Under the pieces are notes generated by a model. That model did not search any database. It was not told where the DNA came from and saw only the letters and a list, made by a program, of their open reading frames with translations. Positions 35,351-42,130 of a stretch of DNA of 64,000 nucleotides are shown in pieces. Both the position numbers and the translations under genes were made by a program. This DNA is from Cyanobium sp. WAJ14-Wanaka (lineage in GTDB: Bacteria > Cyanobacteriota > Cyanobacteriia > PCC-6307 > Cyanobiaceae): NCBI RefSeq assembly GCF_024345375.1, contig NZ_JAGQAZ010000001.1, positions 310,001-374,000 on the forward strand, written 5' to 3'. How positions within the stretch are numbered: the stretch's first letter is position 1; each line of letters starts with the position of its first letter.

Positions 35351-35980
35351 ATGCAACTGATTGCCACCTATCAAGACCCCGATCTGGCGGCATTGGGCCA
35401 GCGGGTAGCCGATTTTTTTGAATTGCGCAGCGACCTGCACACCTCCGGGGCCAGCTTTGGTGGCGGCGTGACCAACCCAGACAAGGTCTCCACCGATATC
35501 TCCCTGGTGTGGCTGGATCGCAGCGACCCGGAGGCCCATGGTCTAAGCGACGCGATCATGTTGGCCGTTTCCCGTTGCCTAAAGCAGTACTTAGCCGAGC
35601 GGCGGGAGTTCCTGCAGGTTTGCCCTGAGCGCTCGCTTTTTGTAAATCCAATCTTCAATCTGCAGCGCTATAAACCGGGGGAAGGTTTTAAAAATTGGCA
35701 CTGCGACTGGACCACCGCCGACGATGCCACCGAACCGATTCGGCGGGTGCTGGCCTGGATTCTTTACTGCAATTCGCTGGAGAATGGGGGCACCGAATTC
35801 CTTTGGCAGAAGCACCATGTGGAGGCGGTGCAGGGCCAGATGGCGATTTTCCCGGCGGGCATGTCGCACGTGCATAGGGGCCGGGTCAGCCAGGAGCACA
35901 CCAAGCTGATCGCCACCGGCTGGATCAATGTGGGTTCATTGGATGGCTATGTGCAAAGGCTCGGCCAGGTCAGCCAGTAG
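35351..35980 (+). CDS. 2OG-Fe(II) oxygenase superfamily protein
   Basis: A 209-residue protein with a double-stranded beta-helix oxygenase pattern. The Fe ligands are readable as H-x-D in NWHCDWTTADD (near residue 115) and the distal His in FPAGMSHVHRGRVS (near 175), and RV(S) after it supplies a basic 2-oxoglutarate contact. The middle has RRVLAWILYCNSLENGGTEFLW, typical of prolyl-hydroxylase-like members. Length fits a single-domain enzyme. The substrate is unknown. It stands alone between small ORFs at the left edge of the accessory region. Confidence 0.8.
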   Translation: MQLIATYQDPDLAALGQRVADFFELRSDLHTSGASFGGGVTNPDKVSTDISLVWLDRSDPEAHGLSDAIMLAVSRCLKQYLAERREFLQVCPERSLFVNPIFNLQRYKPGEGFKNWHCDWTTADDATEPIRRVLAWILYCNSLENGGTEFLWQKHHVEAVQGQMAIFPAGMSHVHRGRVSQEHTKLIATGWINVGSLDGYVQRLGQVSQ

Positions 35981-35990
35981 TAAAAGACTG

Positions 35991-36026
35991 GTGTGTAACC
36001 AAAGGCTTGTGTGTAACAAAAGGCAT
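35991..36026. repeat. two tandem 18-bp repeats
   Basis: GTGTGTAACCAAAGGCTT (35991-36008) is followed directly by GTGTGTAACAAAAGGCAT (36009-36026), differing at two positions. They lie between the oxygenase stop and the DUF723-like gene, at the left edge of the accessory region, and may be operator copies or a recombination scar. Confidence 0.6.
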
Positions 36027-36107
36027 TCCCAACTGCCGGCCTCTATGCTTCCAAGCTATGGTCCGATTCCCTCCGGGGGCTAGGGCGTTTCTGCTGGGCA
36101 TGGGTCC

Positions 36108-36401
36108 ATGGGCAATCCAATTAGCCATGAATTATTTTTAGAGCGTGCCATTTCGCGCTTTGGCGATCACTACGACTATGGTGAAATAGTCTATAGAAGT
36201 TATAAATCACCGGTTAAAATAAAGTGCAATATCCATCCTGTTAAGCAGATTTCCATTACGCCTGAAAAGCATCTTCAAACCACCGGCGGCTGCAAGTATT
36301 GTTTGCGGGAAATGCGGATCACCATGCTCGAAAGGGAGCTGCTGCGTAAATCTGCTGAACACCCAATTAACCAGCTAAGGGTGATTGCTCAGAAGAAATA
36401 G
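36108..36401 (+). CDS. DUF723-like protein with zinc-ribbon-like motif
   Basis: A 97-residue protein with FLERAISRFGDHYDYGEIVY, VKIKCNIHPVKQISITPEKHL and a GCKYC pair. This pattern (aromatic-rich repeat, K-C-x-x-H, then H...GC-x-x-C) resembles DUF723 and related treble-clef modules of phage and homing-endonuclease proteins, with Cys/His positions to bind zinc. Such modules usually accompany a nuclease domain, which is missing here, so it could be a fragment. The gene is clearly richer in A and T than its neighbours, a sign of transfer. Confidence 0.6.
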   Translation: MGNPISHELFLERAISRFGDHYDYGEIVYRSYKSPVKIKCNIHPVKQISITPEKHLQTTGGCKYCLREMRITMLERELLRKSAEHPINQLRVIAQKK

Positions 36402-36607
36402 TCGGGAAAGCCATCGTCGATGCCACCCCAGCTTGGGCCCCAGCCCCAGCCCGGTTCCACCTCCCAGCCATGGTGCTTGGGCTTGATGGGGCCTGGGCCT
36501 GCGGGTCCAGCGAGGTCGTCGATGCTTATATCAAGCCCCTGGCTAGCTGGTGGCGAGATCACTGGGGCTGGCGTGGATGCCACCAGCACAAGGGCGAGAA
36601 GCAGCAT
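36389..36607 (-). CDS. small secreted Pro/Gly/Trp-rich protein
   Basis: A 72-residue protein with an N-terminal hydrophobic segment (MLLLALVLVASTPAPVIS) that fits a signal peptide, and a mature part rich in Gly, Pro and Trp (GWEVEPGWGWGPSWGG). It overlaps the end of the convergent DUF723-like gene by 13 bp. It is the last of three small minus-strand genes encoding envelope proteins. No family recognised. Confidence 0.5.
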   Translation of the reverse strand: MLLLALVLVASTPAPVISPPASQGLDISIDDLAGPAGPGPIKPKHHGWEVEPGWGWGPSWGGIDDGFPDYFF

Positions 36608-36619
36608 GCTCTTTGGGGC

Positions 36620-36859
36620 TTAGCCGGCAATCCTGACGCATAGGGCCATGGCCCGCTGGCGTTGGCTGGCTGGGGAGCCGGTTGTTGGTTGATTGGCGGC
36701 CTTCAGCAACGCTTCGATGCCAGCAGGATTGCCATAGCCCAGGTTTGCCAGGTCGGCGCAGCGCTCATCGAGGCCCACGCTTTTGCTGCCACAGCCAGTG
36801 CAGAGCAGGGTCAAGGCAGCTGTGGTGGCTAGGCGTGATTGCCAGGATTTGGATTTCAT
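36620..36859 (-). CDS. small lipoprotein, 79 aa
   Basis: Starting at ATG 36859 the protein reads MKSKSWQSRLATTAALTLL then CTGC, giving a basic n-region, hydrophobic core and lipobox LLCTGC; the mature part is about 58 residues. It contains ERCADLANLGYGNPAGIEALLKAA and a Cys near the C-terminus that could pair with the one in ERC. The upstream 24 codons of the same frame overlap the next gene and are not needed. Its ATG overlaps the preceding stop as ATGA. No family recognised. Confidence 0.62.
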   Translation of the reverse strand: MKSKSWQSRLATTAALTLLCTGCGSKSVGLDERCADLANLGYGNPAGIEALLKAANQPTTGSPASQRQRAMALCVRIAG

Positions 36860-37044
36860 GGGGTCTCTTCCGCTGGCGGTCCGAGTCTGCGCTCGACCTG
36901 GACAAAGATCAGCCATGCCAGGCCTGAGCATATGCCGGTGCTCCAGTTTGAGCTCAGCAATTCAATGATCGAGAAGGTGCTGGCGCCAATCCGCAGGCCC
37001 CTAAGGGCAAATCGCCCTAACTTCTCGATCCTTTCTGGCTGCAT
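36856..37044 (-). CDS. small membrane protein, 62 aa
   Basis: A 62-residue frame MQPERIEKLGRFALRGLRIG followed by a moderately hydrophobic STFSIIELLSSNWSTGICSGLAWLIFV segment (in parts) and a charged QVERRLGPPAEETP end. This is consistent with one or two membrane passes. It is coupled by ATGA to the lipoprotein gene downstream. I recognise no family. The divergent ParA-like gene starts 75 bp away. Confidence 0.5.
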   Translation of the reverse strand: MQPERIEKLGRFALRGLRIGASTFSIIELLSSNWSTGICSGLAWLIFVQVERRLGPPAEETP

Positions 37045-37118
37045 GGCTAGGGGCGTGACCGTATTTACAGAAAAATCAGGTCTGATCCGACTATCTTCCC
37101 CTTAGTTGTTGATTTGCG

Positions 37119-37790
37119 GTGTTCATCACCGTCTCTGGTCAGAAGGGAGGGGTCGCCAAGACCTGCACCAGCATCCACTTGGCCACTGTTTGGGCTGAGA
37201 GGGGGCGTTCGGTTTGCGTTGTTGATGCCGACCGCAATCGCTCAGCTTTGGCCTATGGCATCCGCGGTGAGCTGCCCTTTGTGGTGGTGCCAGTGGAGGC
37301 GGCTGCAAAGGCGACCCGTTCTGCTGATGTGGTGATCACAGACGGCCAGGCCAGTAGCGATGAAGAGGAGCTGCGGCATCTGGCGGTGGGCTCGGATCTG
37401 GTGCTGCTTCCCACTTCACCGAAGGCCCGGGCCGTGGAGTTGACCGTTGAATTGGCCCAGTTGCTCCGCAGGGTTGATGTGCCCCATGCGGTTGTGTTGG
37501 TGAAGGTGGATGTGCGGCAACAGCGCGCTGCCCAGGAGGCCAGGGCCGCATTGCAAGCATTTGGCCTGACGGTTTTGGCGGCGGAGGTGCCGCTTTTGGC
37601 TGCCTTCGACAAGGCTGAAAGCCAGGGAATACCTGTTTTCTCAGCTACCGATGACCGGGGTCGGGCAGACCCTCGACGCATGGCCGGTTGGTCGGCCTAT
37701 CAATCCATAGCCGAGGAAATTGAATGCCTGATTTCGAAGCCCTTGTCCGTCGCCAGCAGGAGCATCAGTCCGCTGCCGCTGAGCGCCTAG
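37119..37790 (+). CDS. ParA-family ATPase without ParB partner
   Basis: A 223-residue P-loop ATPase of the ParA/MinD class. The deviant Walker A is SGQKGGVAKTCTSIHLA (residues 6-22) with the signature lysine, and Walker A' is VCVVDADRNRSAL. A later VVITDGQASSDEEE replaces the usual Walker B DxP. It is at the short end for orphan chromosomal or plasmid ParA proteins. GTG start. The downstream 69-residue membrane protein overlaps its last 67 bp in another frame. No parB or centromere-like repeats are adjacent. Possible roles are segregation of an element or subcellular placement of a cargo. Confidence 0.82.
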   Translation: MFITVSGQKGGVAKTCTSIHLATVWAERGRSVCVVDADRNRSALAYGIRGELPFVVVPVEAAAKATRSADVVITDGQASSDEEELRHLAVGSDLVLLPTSPKARAVELTVELAQLLRRVDVPHAVVLVKVDVRQQRAAQEARAALQAFGLTVLAAEVPLLAAFDKAESQGIPVFSATDDRGRADPRRMAGWSAYQSIAEEIECLISKPLSVASRSISPLPLSA

Positions 37791-37933
37791 GTCCGCCCAC
37801 ACCTGTCGCCCCAGCTAGTCAGGCCGTTGGCACACCGATTGGAATTCTTGCTTTTGCTGGAGCCCTGGTGGGTGGCCTGATCGGCACGGTTGGTCTGCAA
37901 TGGGCCATGGCCCAGGGCTGGATCAGCTTTTAG
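37724..37933 (+). CDS. small membrane protein overlapping the ParA-like gene
   Basis: A 69-residue protein: a polar N-terminal half (MPDFEALVRRQQEHQSAAAE, then a Pro-rich linker) and one membrane helix, PIGILAFAGALVGGLIGTVGLQWAMA. It starts 67 bp inside the ParA-like gene in a different frame, so expression is likely coupled. A membrane-anchored partner for a ParA ATPase is plausible, since MinD/ParA proteins are often stimulated by short peptides with basic residues (RRQQ here). That is inference; I know no named family. Confidence 0.6.
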   Translation: MPDFEALVRRQQEHQSAAAERLGPPTPVAPASQAVGTPIGILAFAGALVGGLIGTVGLQWAMAQGWISF

Positions 37934-37946
37934 GAAACACCCAAAG

Positions 37947-38319
37947 ACCAATGGCCACTCCATGGAGGAAGATGCCGGGGGCTGGGAAGCCGCATCCGAT
38001 CGCACTTTGCCCAGCTGGGAGGAGTTGAGTTGGAGTTGCCAGACCGCCGCCGGTCCTTGGCAATGCCGGCCGTTTTTGATGCAGCAGATGGGGTTTCTGC
38101 GGAGTGATCGTGCTCGACACCAACGTGATCTCAGAGTTGATGCGACCCATCCCAAATCCACAGGTGCTGGCCTGGGCCAATGCTGTCGATCCAGATGACC
38201 TGGCGATCACGGCCATGAACGAAGCCGAGATCCGACATGGCTTGGCGCGGCTACCGAAAATGGGCCAGGCGGGCCAGACTGTGCCAAGCAAGACCGAGAA
38301 AATGGGGTTGGGGTTATGA
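37947..38319 (+). pseudogene. decayed FitAB/VapBC-type toxin-antitoxin pair
   Basis: Antitoxin remnants are seen in two frames. NGHSMEEDA at 37950-37976 matches the NGHSMEEEA helix of FitA-like antitoxins. LGSRIRSHFAQLGGVELELP resumes in another frame after a run of five G (37977-37981) and ends at TGA 38105. The toxin then starts at GTG 38104 with MIVLDTNVISELMRPIP and reaches NEAEIRHGLARLP, the first half of a PIN ribonuclease. Foreign sequence and a stop follow at 38319, after 71 of about 140 residues. Acidic residues of the second half are lost, so the toxin should be inactive. The stop overlaps the next ATG (ATGA). Confidence 0.72.
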
Positions 38320-38651
38320 GCCAGCACGATCAAGACATGGGAGCGCTCCCGCTCACCAAGCCCCAACTCGCTGTCATTACTGCAGCCTGCAGCCAACACC
38401 AAGTTTCACGGCTCTATTTATTTGGTTCGATGCTGCGCCCCGACTACCGCCCAGGGCAGAGCGACATCGACCTGCTGGTGGAATTCCAACCGCTAGAACC
38501 AACCGAGCTTGTCGATGCCTACTTCGGGCTTGAAGAACAGCTCACAGGCAGCCTTGGCACTGCTGTGGATCTGGTCATGGCAACAGCCAGGCGCAATCCC
38601 ATCGTGCAGGCCGACATCGACGCCTCTAAGCAGTTGCTCTATGCGGCGTGA
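38316..38651 (+). CDS. mntA: MNT-type nucleotidyltransferase antitoxin (MntA-like), module 1
   Basis: A 111-residue minimal nucleotidyltransferase with YLFGSMLRPDYRPGQSDIDLLVEF (residues 33-56, given whole elsewhere), the GS-x-DxD catalytic motif with one residue more than the usual GSX10DXD spacing. In MntA/HepT pairs this enzyme adds AMP to a tyrosine of the HEPN toxin and so neutralises it. The start overlaps the truncated PIN toxin stop as ATGA. The HEPN gene begins 11 bp before its end, so the pair is translationally coupled. Confidence 0.85.
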   Translation: MSQHDQDMGALPLTKPQLAVITAACSQHQVSRLYLFGSMLRPDYRPGQSDIDLLVEFQPLEPTELVDAYFGLEEQLTGSLGTAVDLVMATARRNPIVQADIDASKQLLYAA

Positions 38652-38997
38652 TTCCAGGGTGCTGCTCATGGCTGTCGTCGAATCTGCAGACGCCATTGCC
38701 GACGCGGTCGAGGGTATAAGTTTCGATGACTACTGCAATAGCCGTCTAATCCGTGCTGCCGTTGAGAGGGAGTTCATCACCATTGGCGAAGCTCTCAACA
38801 ATCTTTCTCGGGTCGACAGTGACGTTTTTGCCCGCATTGATCAGGCTGTGAGAATCATCGGCTTTCGCAATAAGCTCGCCCATGAATACGACAGGGTTGA
38901 TGATGCACTTGTTTGGGGCGTCATTCAAAAATCTCTCTCATCATTGTGTGCCACCTGTTGTGCATTGATTGACAGCCTGCAACGTGAGGAGAGTTGA
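38641..38997 (+). CDS. hepT: HEPN-domain toxin (HepT-like, DUF86), module 1
   Basis: A 118-residue helical protein. It has the complete HEPN ribonuclease motif RX4HXY as RNKLAHEY near residue 80, in a FRNKLAHEYDRVDDALVW helix, and the REFITIGEALNNLSR segment typical of DUF86/HepT. Its tyrosine is the expected AMPylation target of the partner nucleotidyltransferase. The gene is lower in GC than the flanking core genes. Start at ATG 38641, 11 bp inside the partner gene. Confidence 0.85.
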   Translation: MRRDSRVLLMAVVESADAIADAVEGISFDDYCNSRLIRAAVEREFITIGEALNNLSRVDSDVFARIDQAVRIIGFRNKLAHEYDRVDDALVWGVIQKSLSSLCATCCALIDSLQREES

Positions 38998-39021
38998 TCC
39001 ATACCAGATAGGCCTGGCGCT

Positions 39022-39120
39022 ATGAGCAGCTCAACCGGCCCGTCTGCACTGCGCCTGGAAGCGGTGCTTCCCGCACTTCTGACCCAATGCACCCAGCTGC
39101 TCAGCGATCTAGATGGATGA
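39022..39120 (+). CDS. possible 32-residue peptide
   Basis: A short frame, MSSSTGPSALRLEAVLPALL to LLSDLDG, fills part of the gap between hepT and the dehydrogenase remnant. It has no good ribosome-binding site and no recognised family. It may be a fragment of a lost gene. Confidence 0.2.
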   Translation: MSSSTGPSALRLEAVLPALLTQCTQLLSDLDG

Positions 39121-39168
39121 ACTAATGCCGAGCTGCTTGGCTAACCCCGTTCAACCTGGCGTAAACGT

Positions 39169-39897
39169 GTGACCGGATCTGAGAGGCCGCCCCTGGGCTG
39201 GATCGGTCTCGGTGCCCTGGGGGCGCCGATGGCCTCGAACCTTTTGGCGGCAGGCTTTCCGTTAACTGTGTACAACCGCACCACGGGCCCCGAGCAACCC
39301 CTGGTGGCAAAGGGGGCGCTGCTGGCGACCAGTCCAGCGGCAACTTCAGCGACGGCCGAGCTGTTCTGTCTCTGCGTGAGCGACGACGCGGCAGCTGAGG
39401 CGGTGCTGTTTTCTCACCAGAGCGATCCAGAGCGAGCTCCTGCCAGCGCTGGCTTACGCCCCGGCAGCCTGGTTATCGACTTCTCCACAATCGTCCCGGC
39501 CACTAGCCAATCGCTGGCGATGCGGCTGGCCGATCTGGGGGTGGCCAATTTGGATGCCCCGGTGACCGGTGGCACGGAAGGGGCCCGGGCCGGCAACCTG
39601 TCTGTGCTGGTGGGTGGTGACGCGTCCGATCTGGAGCGGGCCCGTCCCGTGCTCGAGGTTGTGGGCGCTCGTGTAAGCCACCTGGGGCCGGTGGGGGCAG
39701 GTCAGCAGGCCAAGGCGGTCAACCAGGTGCTTGTTGCCGGTAGTTACGCCGCCGTTGCAGAGGCCATGGCCCTGGGCCAGCGCTTGGCGCAGCCCGTGAG
39801 CGCACTGGTGGCCTCCCTAGAAGACGAGCTGCTGGCAGCAGGCCACGGCAATGACGACGTTTCGGCCCTAGCCCGCTGGTTCAGCAGGCCCAGCTAA
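39169..39897 (+). pseudogene. beta-hydroxyacid dehydrogenase family protein with internal deletion
   Basis: A 242-residue frame beginning at GTG with the NAD(P) motif IGLGALGAPMASNLLAAGF, then FSTIVPATSQ, DAPVTGGTEGARAGNLSVLVGG and GAGQQAKAVNQVLVAG, the segment with the catalytic lysine of 3-hydroxyisobutyrate-dehydrogenase-like enzymes. The usual following region (about 45 residues with GSWALENR and the HKDL helix) is absent: AQPVSALVASLEDEL runs straight into the family's C-terminal AAGHGNDDVSALARWF. The protein is about 50 residues shorter than the usual 290, so the dimer and substrate side is incomplete. The frame itself is intact, so it may still be expressed. Confidence 0.68.
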
Positions 39898-40259
39898 GGC
39901 AGCTTCCTACGCAGCTTCTGGCATTGCTCAAGCAAAGCCGGTAGCTCCACCGTCACCACATCCCAAACGATCTCCAAATCAATTCCCAGATAGCCATGGA
40001 TCAACTGATTGCGCATGGCCACGATTTGCCGCCAGGCAATTCCCGGATTTGACTCCCGTACCTCAGGCGGTATTCGGGTGGCTGCTTCTCCGATTAACTC
40101 GATATTCCTCAGAACAGCATCCTGAACAAGGGGATTGCCCTCGAAGTCGTTCTGGCTGAGCTCAGCGCAGTAACTGATGGCACGGGAGGCAAATCCCTCC
40201 ATGTCTTGGAGGTAGAGCAGCCAGTCTCTTGGTGGGCGCTGCTCAGATGGTGATGGCAT
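39894..40259 (-). CDS. hepT: HEPN-domain toxin (HepT-like, DUF86), module 2
   Basis: A 121-residue DUF86/HepT protein with DWLLYLQDMEGFASRAISY at the N-terminus, AVLRNIELIGEAATRIPPEV near residue 47 and the RX4HXY motif RNQLIHGYLGID near residue 83. It is predicted to be an RNase kept inactive by AMPylation of the motif tyrosine. It overlaps its nucleotidyltransferase gene by 17 bp, and its stop overlaps that of the convergent dehydrogenase remnant by 4 bp. The sequence is not a close copy of module 1. Confidence 0.88.
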   Translation of the reverse strand: MPSPSEQRPPRDWLLYLQDMEGFASRAISYCAELSQNDFEGNPLVQDAVLRNIELIGEAATRIPPEVRESNPGIAWRQIVAMRNQLIHGYLGIDLEIVWDVVTVELPALLEQCQKLRRKLP

Positions 40260-40539
40260 CGGCTTCCACCATGGGGCGCAGCTCTTTGCGCAGAGCCTTT
40301 TCGCTCACTAGGTCCACTGGACTATCGAGGAGGTCTTCCAGAAAAAACTGCAAGCCAAAAAAGCATTTGGCGCTGGCAACTACCTCGAATTCCACCAGCA
40401 AGTCCACATCACTCTCCGGCCCAGCGGAACCCCGCGCCCACGAGCCAAACAGCCGCAGCCGGCGCACACCGAACAGCTCTCGCATCTGCGAACTGTGCTC
40501 GCGGATGCAACTGAGCAACTGTTGGGTGCTTTCAGCCAT
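40243..40539 (-). CDS. mntA: MNT-type nucleotidyltransferase antitoxin (MntA-like), module 2
   Basis: A 98-residue minimal nucleotidyltransferase with LFGSWARGSAGPESDVDLLV, an exact GSX10DXD catalytic motif preceded by FGVRRLRLFGS. The third acidic position is plausibly in SPVDLVS. It precedes and overlaps the HEPN gene by 17 bp, the standard MntA-HepT order. Expected to adenylylate the HEPN partner. Confidence 0.87.
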   Translation of the reverse strand: MAESTQQLLSCIREHSSQMRELFGVRRLRLFGSWARGSAGPESDVDLLVEFEVVASAKCFFGLQFFLEDLLDSPVDLVSEKALRKELRPMVEADAITI

Positions 40540-40701
40540 TGCAGTGCCTGGCGAGAATCTTTAGTGAACTGTAGGCAGGGTGGATGTTCTTGCAGCCAGG
40601 GACCCTCAAGCCCCTGATCACGGCTTTGCCCCAGCGCCATTACCGGCAGGTGGTGCACTTAATCCGGTGGCGAGCCGCCGCTGCCCGATCAATGCGCCAG
40701 C

Positions 40702-40968
40702 ATGGGTGAAAGTGAGGGTTTGTTTGTGTTTTTAAATCCGTTTTTTCCGTTCACCACGGCCAAGGTGCTTTCCCTTAAGGCCTCCGTGCTGCTGCTGTTG
40801 ACCCTGCTGATCAAGGCCAGGGTGCAGATCGTTACTGGCTCCGCCGTAGGGATCTTGCTGCTAATGCTGCAGACCCTGGTGTTCCTGGCCATTAGCGGTG
40901 GCTTGGTGCTTGCGGCTGGTGGAGCAGCGGTCTACGCCACCCAGAAGCGTCGGTCTGCAGCGGCCTAA
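40702..40968 (+). CDS. small membrane protein, 88 aa
   Basis: An 88-residue protein with two hydrophobic segments: VLSLKASVLLLLTLLI (residues 22-38) and GILLLMLQTLVFLAISGGLVL (about 49-70). It ends in a basic KRRSAAA tail and starts MGESEGLFVFLNPFFPFTTA. There is no recognised family or partner. The sequence upstream (40540-40701) shows no gene. It lies within the toxin-antitoxin region but has normal GC. Confidence 0.5.
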   Translation: MGESEGLFVFLNPFFPFTTAKVLSLKASVLLLLTLLIKARVQIVTGSAVGILLLMLQTLVFLAISGGLVLAAGGAAVYATQKRRSAAA

Positions 40969-41040
40969 ATCCATGGCCGCTGGCTGCCTGGGGCATTTAG
41001 GCGGGCATCTTCATCCGGGTGAAACATCGGCGCCTGGCCC

Positions 41041-41469
41041 ATGAGGGTTGTTCCATTGCGGCTGATGCCTGGCGACGACCTGCGCCTTGCGCTGGAGTCC
41101 TGGATGGGCGCTCAACAGGAACAGGCAGGCTGTTTGATCAGCGCCATCGGCAGCCTGTCGGTGGCCCAGCTGCGCTTGGCGGGAGCGTCCCAAGCCACCG
41201 TGATCCATGGCGACCTGGAGATCCTCAGCCTGGCCGGCACCCTTTCGATCGATGGTTCCCATCTACACATCGCCATCGCCGACAGCCGCGGCACCTTGAT
41301 CGGCGGTCACCTCTGCAGCGGCTCGCTGTTACGCACCACCGCCGAACTAGTAGTTGGCCTGCTGCCCGAGTGGCAGTTCAGCAGGGAGCTGGATCCGGCA
41401 ACTGGCTACGCCGAGCTCCAGATCACCCGGCGGCCTCCAGAAATAGCAGCCAGCAAGCCCCGCCACTGA
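41041..41469 (+). CDS. PPC-domain (DUF296) DNA-binding-like protein
   Basis: A 142-residue single-domain protein of the PPC/DUF296 fold, known from plant AT-hook proteins and free-standing bacterial proteins that form trimers. Recognisable parts are RLMPGDDLRLALESWM, AGCLISAIGSLSVAQLRLA, LEILSLAGTLSIDGSHLHIAI and GTLIGGHLCSGSLLRTTAE. The IGGHL/G segment carries the histidine often found at the metal or ligand site. Free-standing bacterial members lack an AT-hook, and their role is uncertain. Confidence 0.82.
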   Translation: MRVVPLRLMPGDDLRLALESWMGAQQEQAGCLISAIGSLSVAQLRLAGASQATVIHGDLEILSLAGTLSIDGSHLHIAIADSRGTLIGGHLCSGSLLRTTAELVVGLLPEWQFSRELDPATGYAELQITRRPPEIAASKPRH

Positions 41470-41776
41470 TATCCGCTTCGATGTTGCCGTTGCCATCGCG
41501 ATCTTTCCAGTGGAGGACGTGTCGATTGCTGTTGGATCTAGATGGAATCAAGGAGGACTCAGCCAGTTACCAGATCAGCACACTGGGATCGAGAAGAAAG
41601 CCTGCGCCGCTCAAGTAATCAGAAACTCCTCAGCCAAGGCCGTCGAAGTCGGTATGGGTGTGAATCTTGCATGGCTGCCAACAGAGCGCCCACCAAAGTG
41701 ATCCACGGGCAATGGCTCGGCCTATGGTGCCAAAAAGAGCGCCCGCGGAAGGCCTTCGAATCTGTGGAGGTGGAAC
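41470..41776. other. degenerate stretch before MNT/HEPN module 3
   Basis: These 307 bp hold no convincing gene except the end of a short frame at 41671-41784 (MAANRAPTKVIHGQWLGLWC, ending EVEHA). That frame overlaps the nucleotidyltransferase start as ATGCCTGA and contains the first copy of the 35-bp repeat. The rest looks like eroded coding sequence: short open frames exist on both strands but none resembles a family I know. Confidence 0.4.
41689..41723 (+). repeat. 35-bp direct repeat, left copy
   Basis: Matches 42551-42585 at 32 of 35 positions; the centre ATCCACGGGCAATGGCTCGG is identical. The pair flanks MNT/HEPN module 3. In both copies the repeat encodes PT(K/N)VIHGQWLGL in a short frame coupled to the module. 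Confidence 0.75.
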
Positions 41777-42130
41777 ATGCCTGAATCCAGCCTTCTTTCG
41801 GAAGACCTGCGAAGCGTTCGCATTGTCACGCGTGATGGGCTTGAGGCGTTCACCAGGCAGTTAGTGGAAAAGTTTGCCCCTGAAAAGGTGATCCTGTTTG
41901 GATCCCAGGCCAGAGGTGATGCCGGCTTGCATTCGGATGCCGACATTCTGGTGGTGATGCCATACGAAGGCAGGCCATTTGCAAAGAGCCGTGAAATCCG
42001 CAGGGCCTGCAAACCAGGTTTTCGAGTGGATCTGGTGATCTGGCGTCCCGAAGATATCGAATCTCGTTATCGCTGGGGTGATCCAATCATTCGCGAGGCG
42101 CTGGACCATGGGGAGGTGTTGCATGGCTGA
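41777..42130 (+). CDS. nucleotidyltransferase-domain protein, module 3
   Basis: A 117-residue protein with ILFGSQARGDAGLHSDADIL, an exact GSX10DXD motif, followed by VVMPYEGRPFAKSREIRRAC and FRVDLVIW, the third acidic residue. This is the larger MNT type with a C-terminal RPEDIESRYRWGDPIIREAL helix, which usually pairs with HEPN proteins of the PF05168 type. It overlaps its partner by 8 bp. It is likely an adenylyltransferase antitoxin, by analogy with MntA. Confidence 0.85.
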   Translation: MPESSLLSEDLRSVRIVTRDGLEAFTRQLVEKFAPEKVILFGSQARGDAGLHSDADILVVMPYEGRPFAKSREIRRACKPGFRVDLVIWRPEDIESRYRWGDPIIREALDHGEVLHG

